Part shown: in pieces, positions 33,078 through 41,000 of the stretch
How the letters are laid out: every line of letters starts with the position of its first letter
Numbering within the stretch: position 1 is the first letter of the stretch
From: Neolewinella xylanilytica
GTDB taxonomy: Bacteria > Bacteroidota > Bacteroidia > Chitinophagales > Saprospiraceae
NCBI RefSeq assembly: GCF_002934605.1
Contig: NZ_PTJC01000005.1
Coordinates: 2,046,001 to 2,110,000, forward strand
Direction: 5' to 3'
DNA length: 64,000 bases
Made by a program: the position numbers and the translations under genes
The notes under the pieces: generated by a model
The model's database searches: none
The model's input: the letters and a program-made list of their open reading frames with translations, nothing else
Told to the model about the DNA's origin: nothing

Positions 33078-33704
33078 ATGCACCCGATCGCGATCCTCCT
33101 AGTCGTCCTGACCTGCTGCGTCGTTGCCTGCGGCGAATCGAATCCGACCGATACCGACTCCGACTCCGGCCAGACCCCGGTTGCGGTCGATCCTACTACC
33201 TTGATCGTACCCGGTCGCCAGCTGGGCCGGGTGCCCGTCCACGCCCGCCCCGAGACCCTGGACAGCCTGCTCGGCGCCCCGTACCGGAGCGATTCGGGGG
33301 CGGGCACGACCGTGGCGTACTACCGCAGTCCGTTCCCCGGCGATACCACCACCCTCACGGCCATCCTGACCTTCGAGCCGGACGACAACATGCGCAAGGA
33401 ACTCCAGACCCTTCGCACCGCCTCACCGATGTACCGGGACAGCTTCGGCCTGGGCGTCGGCAGCGCGCGGGCGGATATCCTGCGCCGATACGCTCTCCGG
33501 AATCCGGTCGGCCGCTTCCCGGACGGTCGCGATTCCGTGGTGGTGTACCCGACGGGAACCGGGCTGACCTTCGAACTCGATCCGGCGGGTGTATGCAGAG
33601 GCCTTAGCGTGCACGCCACCGACCACCGCCCGACCGGGAATTATCGGCCGGATTATCCGGAGATGGCCACGGAGGAGGTCGCTCCGGATGAGGCAAGGGA
33701 ATAG
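33078..33704 (+). CDS. Hypothetical lipoprotein, 208 residues
   Basis: Signal MHPIAILLVVLTCCVVAC with lipobox VVAC. An acidic Asp/Ser linker follows (TDTDSDSG), then a compact domain: LIVPGRQLGRVPVHARPETLDSLLGAPYRSDSGAG, YYRSPFPGDTTTLTAILTFEPDD, YRDSFGLGVGSARADILRRYALR, and GLTFELDPAGVCRGLSVHATD. The G(V/I)GS-x-R-x-D-I-x-x-x-Y...F.F...G.C.G..V pattern suggests a small beta-rich domain repeated in many Bacteroidota lipoproteins, function unknown. Twelve bases downstream of the oxidoreductase gene. Confidence 0.7.
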   Translation: MHPIAILLVVLTCCVVACGESNPTDTDSDSGQTPVAVDPTTLIVPGRQLGRVPVHARPETLDSLLGAPYRSDSGAGTTVAYYRSPFPGDTTTLTAILTFEPDDNMRKELQTLRTASPMYRDSFGLGVGSARADILRRYALRNPVGRFPDGRDSVVVYPTGTGLTFELDPAGVCRGLSVHATDHRPTGNYRPDYPEMATEEVAPDEARE

Positions 33705-33717
33705 CGATGGCTGGTCC

Positions 33718-34242
33718 TTATCCCATCGTATTCGGTACCGACGCCCAAACCCGCTTCAGCACCCCCCGCTCGCCGATAGGGTCCTGCTCCGGTACCGGCA
33801 GGTCGTCCGGTTCGCGGTGCTCGGCCGCGCCGGTGATGAGATTCCAGCTGCGCCCGCCCGGGTAGGCACCGAAAACGCGGTAGTCGGTCTGGGAATAGCA
33901 GGCGTGACCGGTGCCGGCGGGGAGGACGATCGCGTCGCCCGCGGAAGCCTGCAAATCGTAGCCTTCCGGGCCGCCCAGCTGGACGGTACATCGTCCGCTG
34001 AGGAGAACCAATACTTCGTGGGTGTTGCTGTGGTAGTGGGGGTAGGGGTAAATACCGGCGATCCAGGTGTTGCCCCAGCCGCGGGTTTGCAATTGTTTGG
34101 CGACCCGGTCCTTGATGCCTGGCTTGTTGTCCGAGAAAGCGTTCGGGTAGATGATAACGGGCAGCCGGTTGTTGGGAATCCACTCCCAGGGTTGCAGGTA
34201 AATGAGGGTGGCGTTGTCCAGTTCTTTTATTTTGGTATCCAT
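33718..34242 (-). CDS. Cupin domain protein
   Basis: 174 residues from the ATG at 34242 (MDTKIKELDNATLIYLQPWE); the longer open frame upstream is antisense to the neighbouring gene. A cupin barrel is seen in GIYPYPHYHSNTHEVLVLLSGRCTVQLGG (metal-binding His/Glu cluster HYHSNTHE) and AGDAIVLPAGTGHACYSQTDYRVFGAYPGG. Cupins of this kind bind a divalent metal and may be enzymes or binding proteins; no specific function is assignable. It is convergent with the lipoprotein gene (13-bp gap) and divergent from the 34412 gene. Confidence 0.82.
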   Translation of the reverse strand: MDTKIKELDNATLIYLQPWEWIPNNRLPVIIYPNAFSDNKPGIKDRVAKQLQTRGWGNTWIAGIYPYPHYHSNTHEVLVLLSGRCTVQLGGPEGYDLQASAGDAIVLPAGTGHACYSQTDYRVFGAYPGGRSWNLITGAAEHREPDDLPVPEQDPIGERGVLKRVWASVPNTMG

Positions 34243-34411
34243 GTTGCTTCGGTTTGGGGCTAGGGATTGATAAAAGGTAGTGGGGGGCACCGGGGTTCGT
34301 CGCGCCACCTGGCACCCGCGCTCCGGCGCCAGTCTAGCTCTTCCGGACGAAGGCGGGGGATTAATCGACCAAGCGGTCAACCACCGGGGGCTCAACCGCT
34401 GTTTTCCTCCC

Positions 34412-35083
34412 ATGATTCTCTTGCTAATTATTTCCCTTTTGCTGGTCGCCATGATGGTGTATATGTTCAACCAGTGGAGCCGCAACCGCATGCCGTCCAA
34501 AAAGCAGCGCGCCCGGGTGGTGCGCGAGTTGAAGGCGGACATGGACACGTGGAGCTCGGACTTGGTAAAAATGAACAAGGAGGAGCTCGACCTCTTTAGC
34601 CTCACCCAGGACAAGCAGGTGGTCAAGCGAGGAACGGGCACCACCGCAAAGGGTACCTTCACTACGATCTTTCACGAGCCCGTGGTCAGCTACAGCTACC
34701 GCAAATACTTAGGTAAGCAGGTGAACGAACTGCTCTACGCCCGTACGGCCCAGCACGACTTCGTGTACTGGACCGAGAACGGCATTACGAGCCTCGAGAT
34801 TGACGATCAGCCCGTCGGCAAGATCGACAACAACGTGCTGCTCGGTCAGCGCACCGGGAAGGAACTAGCCCGCATTGAAGCCACCCCCCGCGAGAATTAC
34901 CTTCCCGTCAGCGTCGGCAACCGCGAGGTCGGTGCGCTGGCGAGCCGAGCCGCTAAGGCGGACGATCCGCTGAGTCAGCGGGCCTTCGAATTTATCCCGG
35001 ACGATTTGAACGATAAGGAGGAGCAGTTGCTGATGTCGTTGACGATGCGGGAGTTGGTTAGGCGGAGTGTGGTTGTTGGGTAA
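34412..35083 (+). CDS. Hypothetical membrane-anchored protein, 223 residues
   Basis: The start is the ATG at 34412 giving MILLLIISLLLVAMMVYMFNQW, a single N-terminal membrane helix, followed by a basic charged segment (RNRMPSKKQRARVVRELKADM). The rest is soluble: SYSYRKYLGKQVNELLYARTAQHDFVYWTENGITSLEIDDQPVGKIDNNVLLG, IEATPRENYLPVSVGNREVGAL and a C-terminal MRELVRRSVVVG. No family recognised. The final codons GTTGTTGGG and stop lead straight into the 7-bp repeat array, so the end of the gene may have been shaped by the repeat. Confidence 0.65.
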   Translation: MILLLIISLLLVAMMVYMFNQWSRNRMPSKKQRARVVRELKADMDTWSSDLVKMNKEELDLFSLTQDKQVVKRGTGTTAKGTFTTIFHEPVVSYSYRKYLGKQVNELLYARTAQHDFVYWTENGITSLEIDDQPVGKIDNNVLLGQRTGKELARIEATPRENYLPVSVGNREVGALASRAAKADDPLSQRAFEFIPDDLNDKEEQLLMSLTMRELVRRSVVVG

Positions 35084-35086
35084 GGG

Positions 35087-35235
35087 GGGATCGGTTGTCT
35101 GTTGTCAGGTATCGGTTGTCGGTTGTCTGTTGTTGGGTGTCAGTTGTCGGGTATCGGTTGTTGGGTGTGGGTTATTTGCTTTTGGGTGTGGGGTGTCATT
35201 TTTCGGGTGTCGGTTGTCGGGGAGGGTGCGGTATG
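35087..35235. repeat. Degenerate 7-bp tandem array (left arm)
   Basis: About twenty 7-base units such as GGTTGTC, TGTTGTC, AGGTATC, GGGTGTC, GGTTGTT and GGGTGTG. It begins at the stop of the 34412 gene and continues to the 3' end of the four-helix-bundle gene, whose last codons (KTTTD and TAA) have repeat-like sequence. The right arm at 35695-35729 is in inverted orientation. Confidence 0.8.
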
Positions 35236-35237
35236 AA

Positions 35238-35615
35238 TTAATCGGTTGTGGTCTTCCAGTTGGTTGAAACGTACTTCGTGAAACTGTAGAGTCGCTTGCC
35301 TAGCTCATCGTATTGGTAATATAGTTTGACGGCCTCCGCTTTGCGATCTGGATAAAGCTTCGCGATTTTACGTAAGTGATTGATCGTCTCCAGGTTGCTA
35401 GCGTAGGAAAAGGTGAGGAACCTGATAAAGTCCTTTTTGTAACGCCGTCTCCCGTATCCTTCTACAATATTGCTGTTGACGGAATCCGCCGATCTACGGA
35501 TTTGGCTCCCGAGTTCGTATTTCTCGTGTTTCGGCAGGCCCAACGAGAACTTGTGGGTAGCGAAAAACAGCTCTAAGGAAAGCTTGTACACTTCCAAATC
35601 AAGGTAGGATTTCAT
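35238..35615 (-). CDS. Four-helix-bundle protein (23S rRNA intervening-sequence protein family)
   Basis: 125 residues from the ATG giving MKSYLDLEVYKLSLELFF; an in-frame ATG at 35651 would add 12 residues. The family signature is strong: LEVYKLSLELFFATHKF, LGSQIRRSADSVNSNIVEGYGRRRYKKDFIRFLTFSYASNLETINHL and a final amphipathic helix LYYQYDELGKRLYSFTKYV. Homologues form small four-helix bundles that oligomerise; they occur in rRNA intervening sequences, as Avd-like accessory proteins of diversity-generating retroelements, and as orphan genes. No reverse transcriptase or rRNA is nearby. Codon and base composition are visibly more AT-rich than the neighbours, suggesting transfer. The gene sits between inverted 7-bp arrays. 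Confidence 0.9.
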   Translation of the reverse strand: MKSYLDLEVYKLSLELFFATHKFSLGLPKHEKYELGSQIRRSADSVNSNIVEGYGRRRYKKDFIRFLTFSYASNLETINHLRKIAKLYPDRKAEAVKLYYQYDELGKRLYSFTKYVSTNWKTTTD

Positions 35616-35635
35616 TTTCTCTAAGTGCAAGTGAG

Positions 35636-35700
35636 GTTTAATATTAAACAATAAGTGTGAGATTAAAAAATATTAAACAAATAATTTAAAAACCCACAAC
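35636..35700. other. AT-rich tract with a 14-bp palindrome upstream of the four-helix-bundle gene
   Basis: GTTTAATATTAAAC (35636-35649) is a perfect palindrome and AATATTAAAC recurs at 35670-35678. The whole stretch is almost pure A/T, in sharp contrast to the GC-rich surroundings, and lies directly upstream of the four-helix-bundle start on the minus strand. It may hold the promoter of that gene or mark an inserted segment. Confidence 0.6.
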
Positions 35701-35729
35701 CCACAACCCACAACCCACAACCCGACGAC
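35695..35729. repeat. 7-bp tandem array ACCCACA (right arm)
   Basis: Four perfect ACCCACA-phase units followed by ACCCGAC. The unit is the reverse complement of TGTGGGT, the type seen at the end of the left arm (GGGTGTGGGTT), so the two arms face each other across the four-helix-bundle gene. Confidence 0.75.
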
Positions 35730-35738
35730 CCCAACCAG

Positions 35739-35774
35739 AAAAAAAAGGGGCCATCATCCGAAGACGACGACCCC
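35739..35774 (-). terminator. Rho-independent terminator of icd
   Basis: On the minus strand GGGGTCGTCGTC, loop TTCG, GATGATGGCCCC, then eight T. The 12-bp stem pairs throughout (three G-U pairs) and closes on a C(UUCG)G tetraloop. It lies about 34 bases after the icd stop codon. Confidence 0.9.
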
Positions 35775-35807
35775 TAGGGTGAATCTAAAATCAGCTCAGA
35801 TTCGCTT

Positions 35808-37037
35808 CTACATGTTCGCGATGATCTCGTCGCCGAACTCGCTACACTTCAGGAGGGTGGCGCCGTCCATTTGGCGTTCGAAATCGTAGGTGACGCGCTT
35901 CTTGGAGATGGCGCCTTCGATGCCTTTGATGATGAGGTCGGCGGCTTCCGGCCAGCCCATGTAGCGGAACATCATCTCTCCGGAGAGGATGACGGAGCTG
36001 GGGTTGACCTTGTCCTGGCCGGCATACTTCGGGGCGGTACCGTGGGTAGCTTCGAAGATCGAAATGCCGGTGGTGTAGTTGATGTTGGCACCGGGAGCGA
36101 TGCCGATACCGCCTACCTGGGCGGCGAGGGCGTCGGAGATGTAGTCGCCGTTCAGGTTCAGGGTGGCGATGATGCCGTATTCCTTCGGGCGCAGGATGAT
36201 CTGCTGGAGCATGGCGTCGGCGATGACGTCCTTGATGACGATCTCCTTACCGGCGTCGGTTTTGAGTACGTGCCAGGGACCGCCGTCTAGCGGGGTGGCA
36301 CCGAAGTCCTTGGCGGCGGTTTCGTAGCCCCAGTCACGGAAGCTGCCCTCCGTGTACTTCATAATGTTTCCTTTGTGGACCAGCGTTACGCTATCCTTAT
36401 CGTTGTCGATCGCGTACTGGATGGCAGCCTTCACGAGGCGGCGGGTACCTTCCTGGCTGACGGGCTTGATACCGATGCCGGCCGTATCGGGGAAGCGAAC
36501 CTTGGCGTGCTTATCCGGGTAGTTTTCCTTGAGCCAGCCGAGAAACTTCTTGTTCTCCTCGGTGCCTTCGGCGAACTCGATGCCGGCGTAGATGTCTTCG
36601 GTGTTCTCCCGGAAGATGATCATGTCGACGTCCTGGGGATTCTTGACGGGGCTGGGTACGCCGGTGAAGTACTGTACCGGGCGAACGCAGGCGTATAGGT
36701 CCAGCTTCTGGCGCAGGGCCACGTTCAGGGAGCGGATACCGCCGCCGACGGGAGTCGTGAGGGGCCCCTTGATGGACACGAGATACTCCTCAATGGCGTC
36801 GAGGGTGGCTTGGGGCAGCCATTCGCCGGTCTGGTCCATGGCCTTTTGTCCGGCGAGGATTTCTTTCCAGACGATTTGCTTTTCGCCGTCATAGGCTTTT
36901 TCCACGGCGGCTTCGAGGACGCGGCTGGCGGCGGCCCAGATGTCGGGACCAATACCGTCGCCTTCGATGAAGGGTAGGATAGGGTCGTTAGGTACGTTTA
37001 ATTTGCCGTCGGTTATGGTGATTTTGGATCCGGTCAT
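35808..37037 (-). CDS. icd: Isocitrate dehydrogenase (NADP+)
   Basis: 409 residues, cytosolic TCA-cycle enzyme converting isocitrate to 2-oxoglutarate and CO2. Family landmarks: [21 protein letters not shown], the [32 protein letters not shown] substrate-binding block (Ser/Asn/Arg/Arg), [65 protein letters not shown] (metal Asp residues) and [29 protein letters not shown] with the NADP loop. This is the E. coli-type homodimeric enzyme at normal length. A strong terminator follows the stop; a TATTTTCG box lies upstream. Confidence 0.97.
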   Translation of the reverse strand: MTGSKITITDGKLNVPNDPILPFIEGDGIGPDIWAAASRVLEAAVEKAYDGEKQIVWKEILAGQKAMDQTGEWLPQATLDAIEEYLVSIKGPLTTPVGGGIRSLNVALRQKLDLYACVRPVQYFTGVPSPVKNPQDVDMIIFRENTEDIYAGIEFAEGTEENKKFLGWLKENYPDKHAKVRFPDTAGIGIKPVSQEGTRRLVKAAIQYAIDNDKDSVTLVHKGNIMKYTEGSFRDWGYETAAKDFGATPLDGGPWHVLKTDAGKEIVIKDVIADAMLQQIILRPKEYGIIATLNLNGDYISDALAAQVGGIGIAPGANINYTTGISIFEATHGTAPKYAGQDKVNPSSVILSGEMMFRYMGWPEAADLIIKGIEGAISKKRVTYDFERQMDGATLLKCSEFGDEIIANM

Positions 37038-37085
37038 TGGATGTTCTCAGGTTTAAGTTGATGCGCCCTAAACAGGGCTGGCCGG

Positions 37086-37093
37086 CGAAAATA
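37086..37093 (-). promoter_or_regulatory. -7-like promoter box for icd
   Basis: On the minus strand TATTTTCG, close to TAnnTTTG, 48 bases before the icd start. No good -33 element at the expected distance. Confidence 0.3.
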
Positions 37094-37201
37094 GCGAATT
37101 GTCGCAGACTGTCTAGTCTAACTGGTCAATAAGGGTCGAGGTTTAATAACACATAACTACGGTTTGCATCGTTTAAGCTACACGAATACTCAACAGCCTA
37201 G

Positions 37202-38305
37202 ATGTCCATTTTTCGCGTTGCCGCCTGGTTACTAACGATCGGTATGATCATCACGCTGATCGTGGTGGGCAAAAGCTACCTGGTGCCCATTTTCGTTGCC
37301 CTGGTACTGTGGTATCTGGTGAACGCGCTCAACGATCAGTTTCGCCACCTTCCCTTCGTAGGTACCCGCCTCCCGAACGCCGTCACCCTGGGGATGTCGT
37401 TGGTGTTTATCGGCCTGGCGCTCTACGCCATTTCGGACATGATCGTCAATACCGTCAACGGCTTTATTCTGGAGAGCGGCATTTATCTACCCAAGATCGA
37501 AGCCCAGATCGCCCGGGCCTACGAGCGCCTCGGTATCGATCGCACCCCGCCCTCGGTATCCGACCTGGAGCTCGGCCAGCAGGTGCTCGGCAACTTCGCA
37601 CTGGTGCTGGCCGGCGTCACCAGCGCGGCCAAGGGAGTGGCATTGGTTCTGCTGTACGTGCTCTTCTTCCTGGTCGAGCAGCAGACGTTTCCCCGAAAAC
37701 TGGAAGCCCTGGGCCTGGATATGCGGGGCAGTACCCGCTTTACTCGCACCCTGGCCGAGATCAACTCCGCCATGCGGACCTACCTGGGGGTGAAAACCGT
37801 AACAAGTATTGCTACCGCGGTCCTTAGCTTCGTGATCTTCGTCGCTATCGGGCTGGATTACGCCCTTTTTTGGGCCTTCCTGATCTTTCTGTTCAACTTC
37901 GTACCCACCATCGGTTCCATCACGGCCACCGCCCTGCCGGCCCTGTTGGCGCTGGTCCAGTTCGATAACCTCACCCCCTTCCTGGTCGTGGTGCTGGGCG
38001 TTACGGGGGTGCAGATCCTCGTCGGCAACATCATCGAGCCACGACTCATGGGCAGTACGCTTAATATCAGTCCGCTGGTAGTCGTGCTGACCCTGATCCT
38101 CTGGTCCATGTTGTGGGGAATCGTCGGTATGCTGCTGAGCGTGCCCATTACGGTTGCCATCATCATCATCTGCGCCCAGTTCGAACAGACGCGCCCCATC
38201 GCGATCTTGCTGAGCCGTACCGGGGAGGTGAACACCAAAAAACTCAAGCGGGACCGACATACGGTGCCCACTCCGCAGGAAGAAGCCGTCGCCGATCCAA
38301 CTTAG
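37202..38305 (+). CDS. AI-2E family transporter (PerM/UPF0118)
   Basis: 367 residues, polytopic inner-membrane protein with about seven to eight helices. The N-terminal pair (AAWLLTIGMIITLIVVGKSYLVPIFVALVLWYLVNAL), an extracytoplasmic segment with a helical FILESGIYLPKIEAQIARAYERLG stretch, and the conserved C-terminal block FLFNFVPTIGSITATALPALLALVQ, GNIIEPRLMGSTLNISPLVVVLTLILWSMLWGIVGMLLSVPI are diagnostic. Members export small molecules or act as Na+/H+ antiporters; AI-2 transport is proven only for a few. Its stop codon overlaps the stop of the convergent gene by four bases. Confidence 0.92.
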   Translation: MSIFRVAAWLLTIGMIITLIVVGKSYLVPIFVALVLWYLVNALNDQFRHLPFVGTRLPNAVTLGMSLVFIGLALYAISDMIVNTVNGFILESGIYLPKIEAQIARAYERLGIDRTPPSVSDLELGQQVLGNFALVLAGVTSAAKGVALVLLYVLFFLVEQQTFPRKLEALGLDMRGSTRFTRTLAEINSAMRTYLGVKTVTSIATAVLSFVIFVAIGLDYALFWAFLIFLFNFVPTIGSITATALPALLALVQFDNLTPFLVVVLGVTGVQILVGNIIEPRLMGSTLNISPLVVVLTLILWSMLWGIVGMLLSVPITVAIIIICAQFEQTRPIAILLSRTGEVNTKKLKRDRHTVPTPQEEAVADPT

Positions 38306-40824
38306 TCCAGTTCTTCCGGCAGGGCGATATCCGACAGCGCGGTAGATTTCATGCCGCTCACCAGCCCCTTCCAGTAGCTGTTGAAGAAACTGCGAATCGG
38401 TTGGTGCTCGTGGTATATTTCACCCAACCGGAACTCCTCCCCCCGGCTGTTGCCGTCTTTCACCACTACTCCCGACAGTAGGTTCTTCAGCCAGGATAAG
38501 CCGCCGTCGACCAGCTTCACGTTCAGGTCGCGGTAGAGCATGGTCAGGGTGCCGCGGATCGTGTCCTGGTGCATGCGCGCATCATAGGTCAGCTTTTCGA
38601 TAACGCCTTCCTCGATGACCGCGCCGGCCGCTACCCGCATTAATGGATTGACCCGGGCCAGGTCGTAGGTGCCCAATTCGCCCCGTGCGGAATAACCCCG
38701 ACCGGGCTCCCGGCGGGACAGTCGGAACTCGGCGTGCAACGGCGTCGTCTCCTCAAACGTAGCATCGATTATGGCCAACACCGAATCGCTGCGGCAGATT
38801 TCGGTATCCAAATCCTCGAGCACGATCACCCCGTCCGTGAAGTGGATGGTTTTTGCATCCATTACCGAATCCACGACTCCGTAAGCGATATCCGTCGAGC
38901 GAAAGCGGGCCTTATTCAGTACGATGCGCATTCCCAACTTACGCAGGGCCTCTACCGGCATCGGCCGTTCGTTGCCGCTCACTTCGATGGCCAGGGATTC
39001 CACTACCCGCAGGCGAAAATCGCTGGCGGCCAGGGAGTCGATATGCATGACTTCGCCGCGCAACAGCCCGTCCCGGCGAATCCCCGCCATGCGCAGGTCG
39101 TCGAAGGAGAAATCCATATGGGTCTTTGCCAGTTCTCGTTCGAATAGTTCCGCTTTGCTCACCCGTGTCTGCCGTTGCAGGCTATCCATGGTGAGCAGGG
39201 CGGCCCGGCTGTCGTACGCGATTTGACTGAAGTAGTAATCGACGGGGAGCTCTTCGCTGCCGATCAGTCGGAGCTCCCGCATCCGGACGTTCCCTTCGCC
39301 CAGGGCCTCCGGCTCGAAAGGAACCGGAATGTCGCGCTGGTCCACGTAGAGGCCTTCTCCCTGCATGTCCTTCCGGCCGTCGGAGCCGTAGCGGCTAAAG
39401 GTGGCGTTTTCGAGGCGGGCGCGTCCGGCGGAGATGGGTGGCTGTACCTGGACGTCGTTGAGGGTAATTTGGGGCACGGAAAATTCGTAGTGACCGCCAT
39501 CCGCCCGGTACACCGCGGCCCGGGCCCCGTCGAGTACGGCTGATTCCAGTACGGCGGGGCGGTCGCCGAGGACTGCGGCCCGGTCGATGCCGGCTACGGT
39601 CAGTTTGTCGGTGGACCCGTTAACCTTGTCCCCTTCAACTTGCACGTTTTCCACCGTAGCCTCGCCGGACGCGCTGCGGTAGTTCAGGTTTTCGCCGCTG
39701 ATCGTTTGTTTATCCAGCATGACGGTGAAGGATGGGAGTACCAACTCCGTAGCGCCGAGTTCACCGGCCGCTAGCGGAAATTGGAGCCCTTGCTGTTGCA
39801 ATTCCAGTTGCCGGAGGATCACCGCGAGCCCTTTTTGGTTATCGAAGCTCAGGCTGTCGCTATCGACGGAAACCCGTTCCAAGGATAGGCTGTCGCGGTA
39901 CCTCAGTCCGCTGGCCGTCACGCCCCCCGCGTAGCTGGCCGTTCCGAAGTCTCCGGACAGCTCCAGGTCGATTTGGGGAAAGCGAATCGTGCCTACCCGC
40001 AGGGGGGAGGTTTGCGACGTATCACGGGAGTTTCCGGAAGTTGCCGGCACCTGCGCGCTGCCGCCCAAACTGCCGATGGAAAAGCTGTCCACCGATACGG
40101 TTTCCGAAAGATCGCCGGCGTTTAGGCCGGAAAGCACGAGGTCCTCGGCCCGAATGTCCGTTTCGGAGCCCCGGCGCAGCGTAAGCGCGGCAATGGCCAC
40201 GGATTCGGAGCCCGTGCCGTAACCGATACCGCTGGCCACGATGCGGAGATCATTGGTGGTATTGGCGTACACCGTGGAATCGGCACTCAACTGGAGGGAT
40301 CGGATTTCCGCCGGCCGCAGGGGGAAGTGAAGGGACTGTACCGAGAGTCCGAGGTCGACCAGCTGGACCTCCCGGCCACTGACGTCATCGGTGAAATCGA
40401 GATAGATGCTGTCCAGTTCGACTTCTACCAGTTCCAGCGCGAAAGAACTGCTGTCGTTGCTATTCCCGCTGCCGGTGCGCCGCAGATCGGCATCGAGACC
40501 GTGCAGGCGAAGGAGCTCGATTTCAATCGGGTCGGATCCGAAGAGGCTAAAGAGGTGCAGGCGGTCGACGGCCACGGTGCTGAGCCGGCCCCGGGCCGAG
40601 AAATTTGCCCGCTCCTGGTCGAAATTCACCTGGCGGGCCTCCAGCCGAAGGGGGAACAGACCGTAGGAATATTCTCCTACCGTGAGCTGATTGCCGCCTT
40701 CGTTGGCCGAAGCGATGGCCTGATCGATCCGGTGGTCAATGTACCAGCGCGCGCCGAGGTACAGGGCTACGGGAAGGAGGAAGAATAGGTACCACCAGTG
40801 CAAGCGGAAGGGGCGGACGGACAT
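38302..40824 (-). CDS. Large AsmA-like/DUF748-type envelope protein
   Basis: 840 residues from the ATG giving MSVRPFRLHWWYLFFLLPVALYLGARWYID, an N-terminal membrane anchor; the frame upstream to 40941 is not signal-like. The rest is a long repetitive beta-rich periplasmic domain with many 'DSLxLS/VDSFxIG' strands (VELDSIYLDFTDDVSG, LRLHGLDADLRRTG, ISAGRARLENATFSRYG, MRIVLNKARFRSTDIAYG). The C-terminus VNPLMRVAAGAVIEEGVIEKLTYDARMHQDTIRGTLTMLYRDLNVKL is the conserved DUF748/AsmA-type ending. Such proteins are proposed to bridge inner and outer membranes for phospholipid transport. The stop overlaps the AI-2E stop by four bases. Confidence 0.75.
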   Translation of the reverse strand: MSVRPFRLHWWYLFFLLPVALYLGARWYIDHRIDQAIASANEGGNQLTVGEYSYGLFPLRLEARQVNFDQERANFSARGRLSTVAVDRLHLFSLFGSDPIEIELLRLHGLDADLRRTGSGNSNDSSSFALELVEVELDSIYLDFTDDVSGREVQLVDLGLSVQSLHFPLRPAEIRSLQLSADSTVYANTTNDLRIVASGIGYGTGSESVAIAALTLRRGSETDIRAEDLVLSGLNAGDLSETVSVDSFSIGSLGGSAQVPATSGNSRDTSQTSPLRVGTIRFPQIDLELSGDFGTASYAGGVTASGLRYRDSLSLERVSVDSDSLSFDNQKGLAVILRQLELQQQGLQFPLAAGELGATELVLPSFTVMLDKQTISGENLNYRSASGEATVENVQVEGDKVNGSTDKLTVAGIDRAAVLGDRPAVLESAVLDGARAAVYRADGGHYEFSVPQITLNDVQVQPPISAGRARLENATFSRYGSDGRKDMQGEGLYVDQRDIPVPFEPEALGEGNVRMRELRLIGSEELPVDYYFSQIAYDSRAALLTMDSLQRQTRVSKAELFERELAKTHMDFSFDDLRMAGIRRDGLLRGEVMHIDSLAASDFRLRVVESLAIEVSGNERPMPVEALRKLGMRIVLNKARFRSTDIAYGVVDSVMDAKTIHFTDGVIVLEDLDTEICRSDSVLAIIDATFEETTPLHAEFRLSRREPGRGYSARGELGTYDLARVNPLMRVAAGAVIEEGVIEKLTYDARMHQDTIRGTLTMLYRDLNVKLVDGGLSWLKNLLSGVVVKDGNSRGEEFRLGEIYHEHQPIRSFFNSYWKGLVSGMKSTALSDIALPEELD

Positions 40825-40945
40825 AGGCGAGCGGGCAAGAAGCGAAGACTTTGGATAAAGCGCAGCCCGTTGGCGAATGTTTGGGCGCCGGGGCGCAGGT
40901 GCAGCGATCGGAACGCAATCTACCCGGTAAACGATAAACAAATTG

Positions 40946-40977
40946 TTTGATAATATTCTACGGATTTCGTATGTTTG
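40946..40977 (+). promoter_or_regulatory. Canonical Bacteroidota promoter of parE
   Basis: TTTG (40946-40949), 20 bases, TATGTTTG (40970-40977): a full match to TTTG-N19/21-TAnnTTTG. It ends 23 bases before the parE ATG. Confidence 0.8.
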
Positions 40978-41000
40978 CGCACTAAGATCAGTAGCGTTCC

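Noticed and set aside
32852-33607. 251-residue plus-strand ORF overlapping the oxidoreductase and lipoprotein genes
   Set aside because: Arg/Pro/Gly-rich out-of-frame translation, while both underlying genes have clear features.
35238-35615. Diversity-generating retroelement (Avd-like protein)
   Set aside because: No reverse transcriptase, template repeat or variable-repeat target gene is visible in the surrounding sequence.
35238-35615. rRNA intervening sequence
   Set aside because: The gene lies between icd and an ordinary protein gene; no 23S rRNA sequence is nearby.
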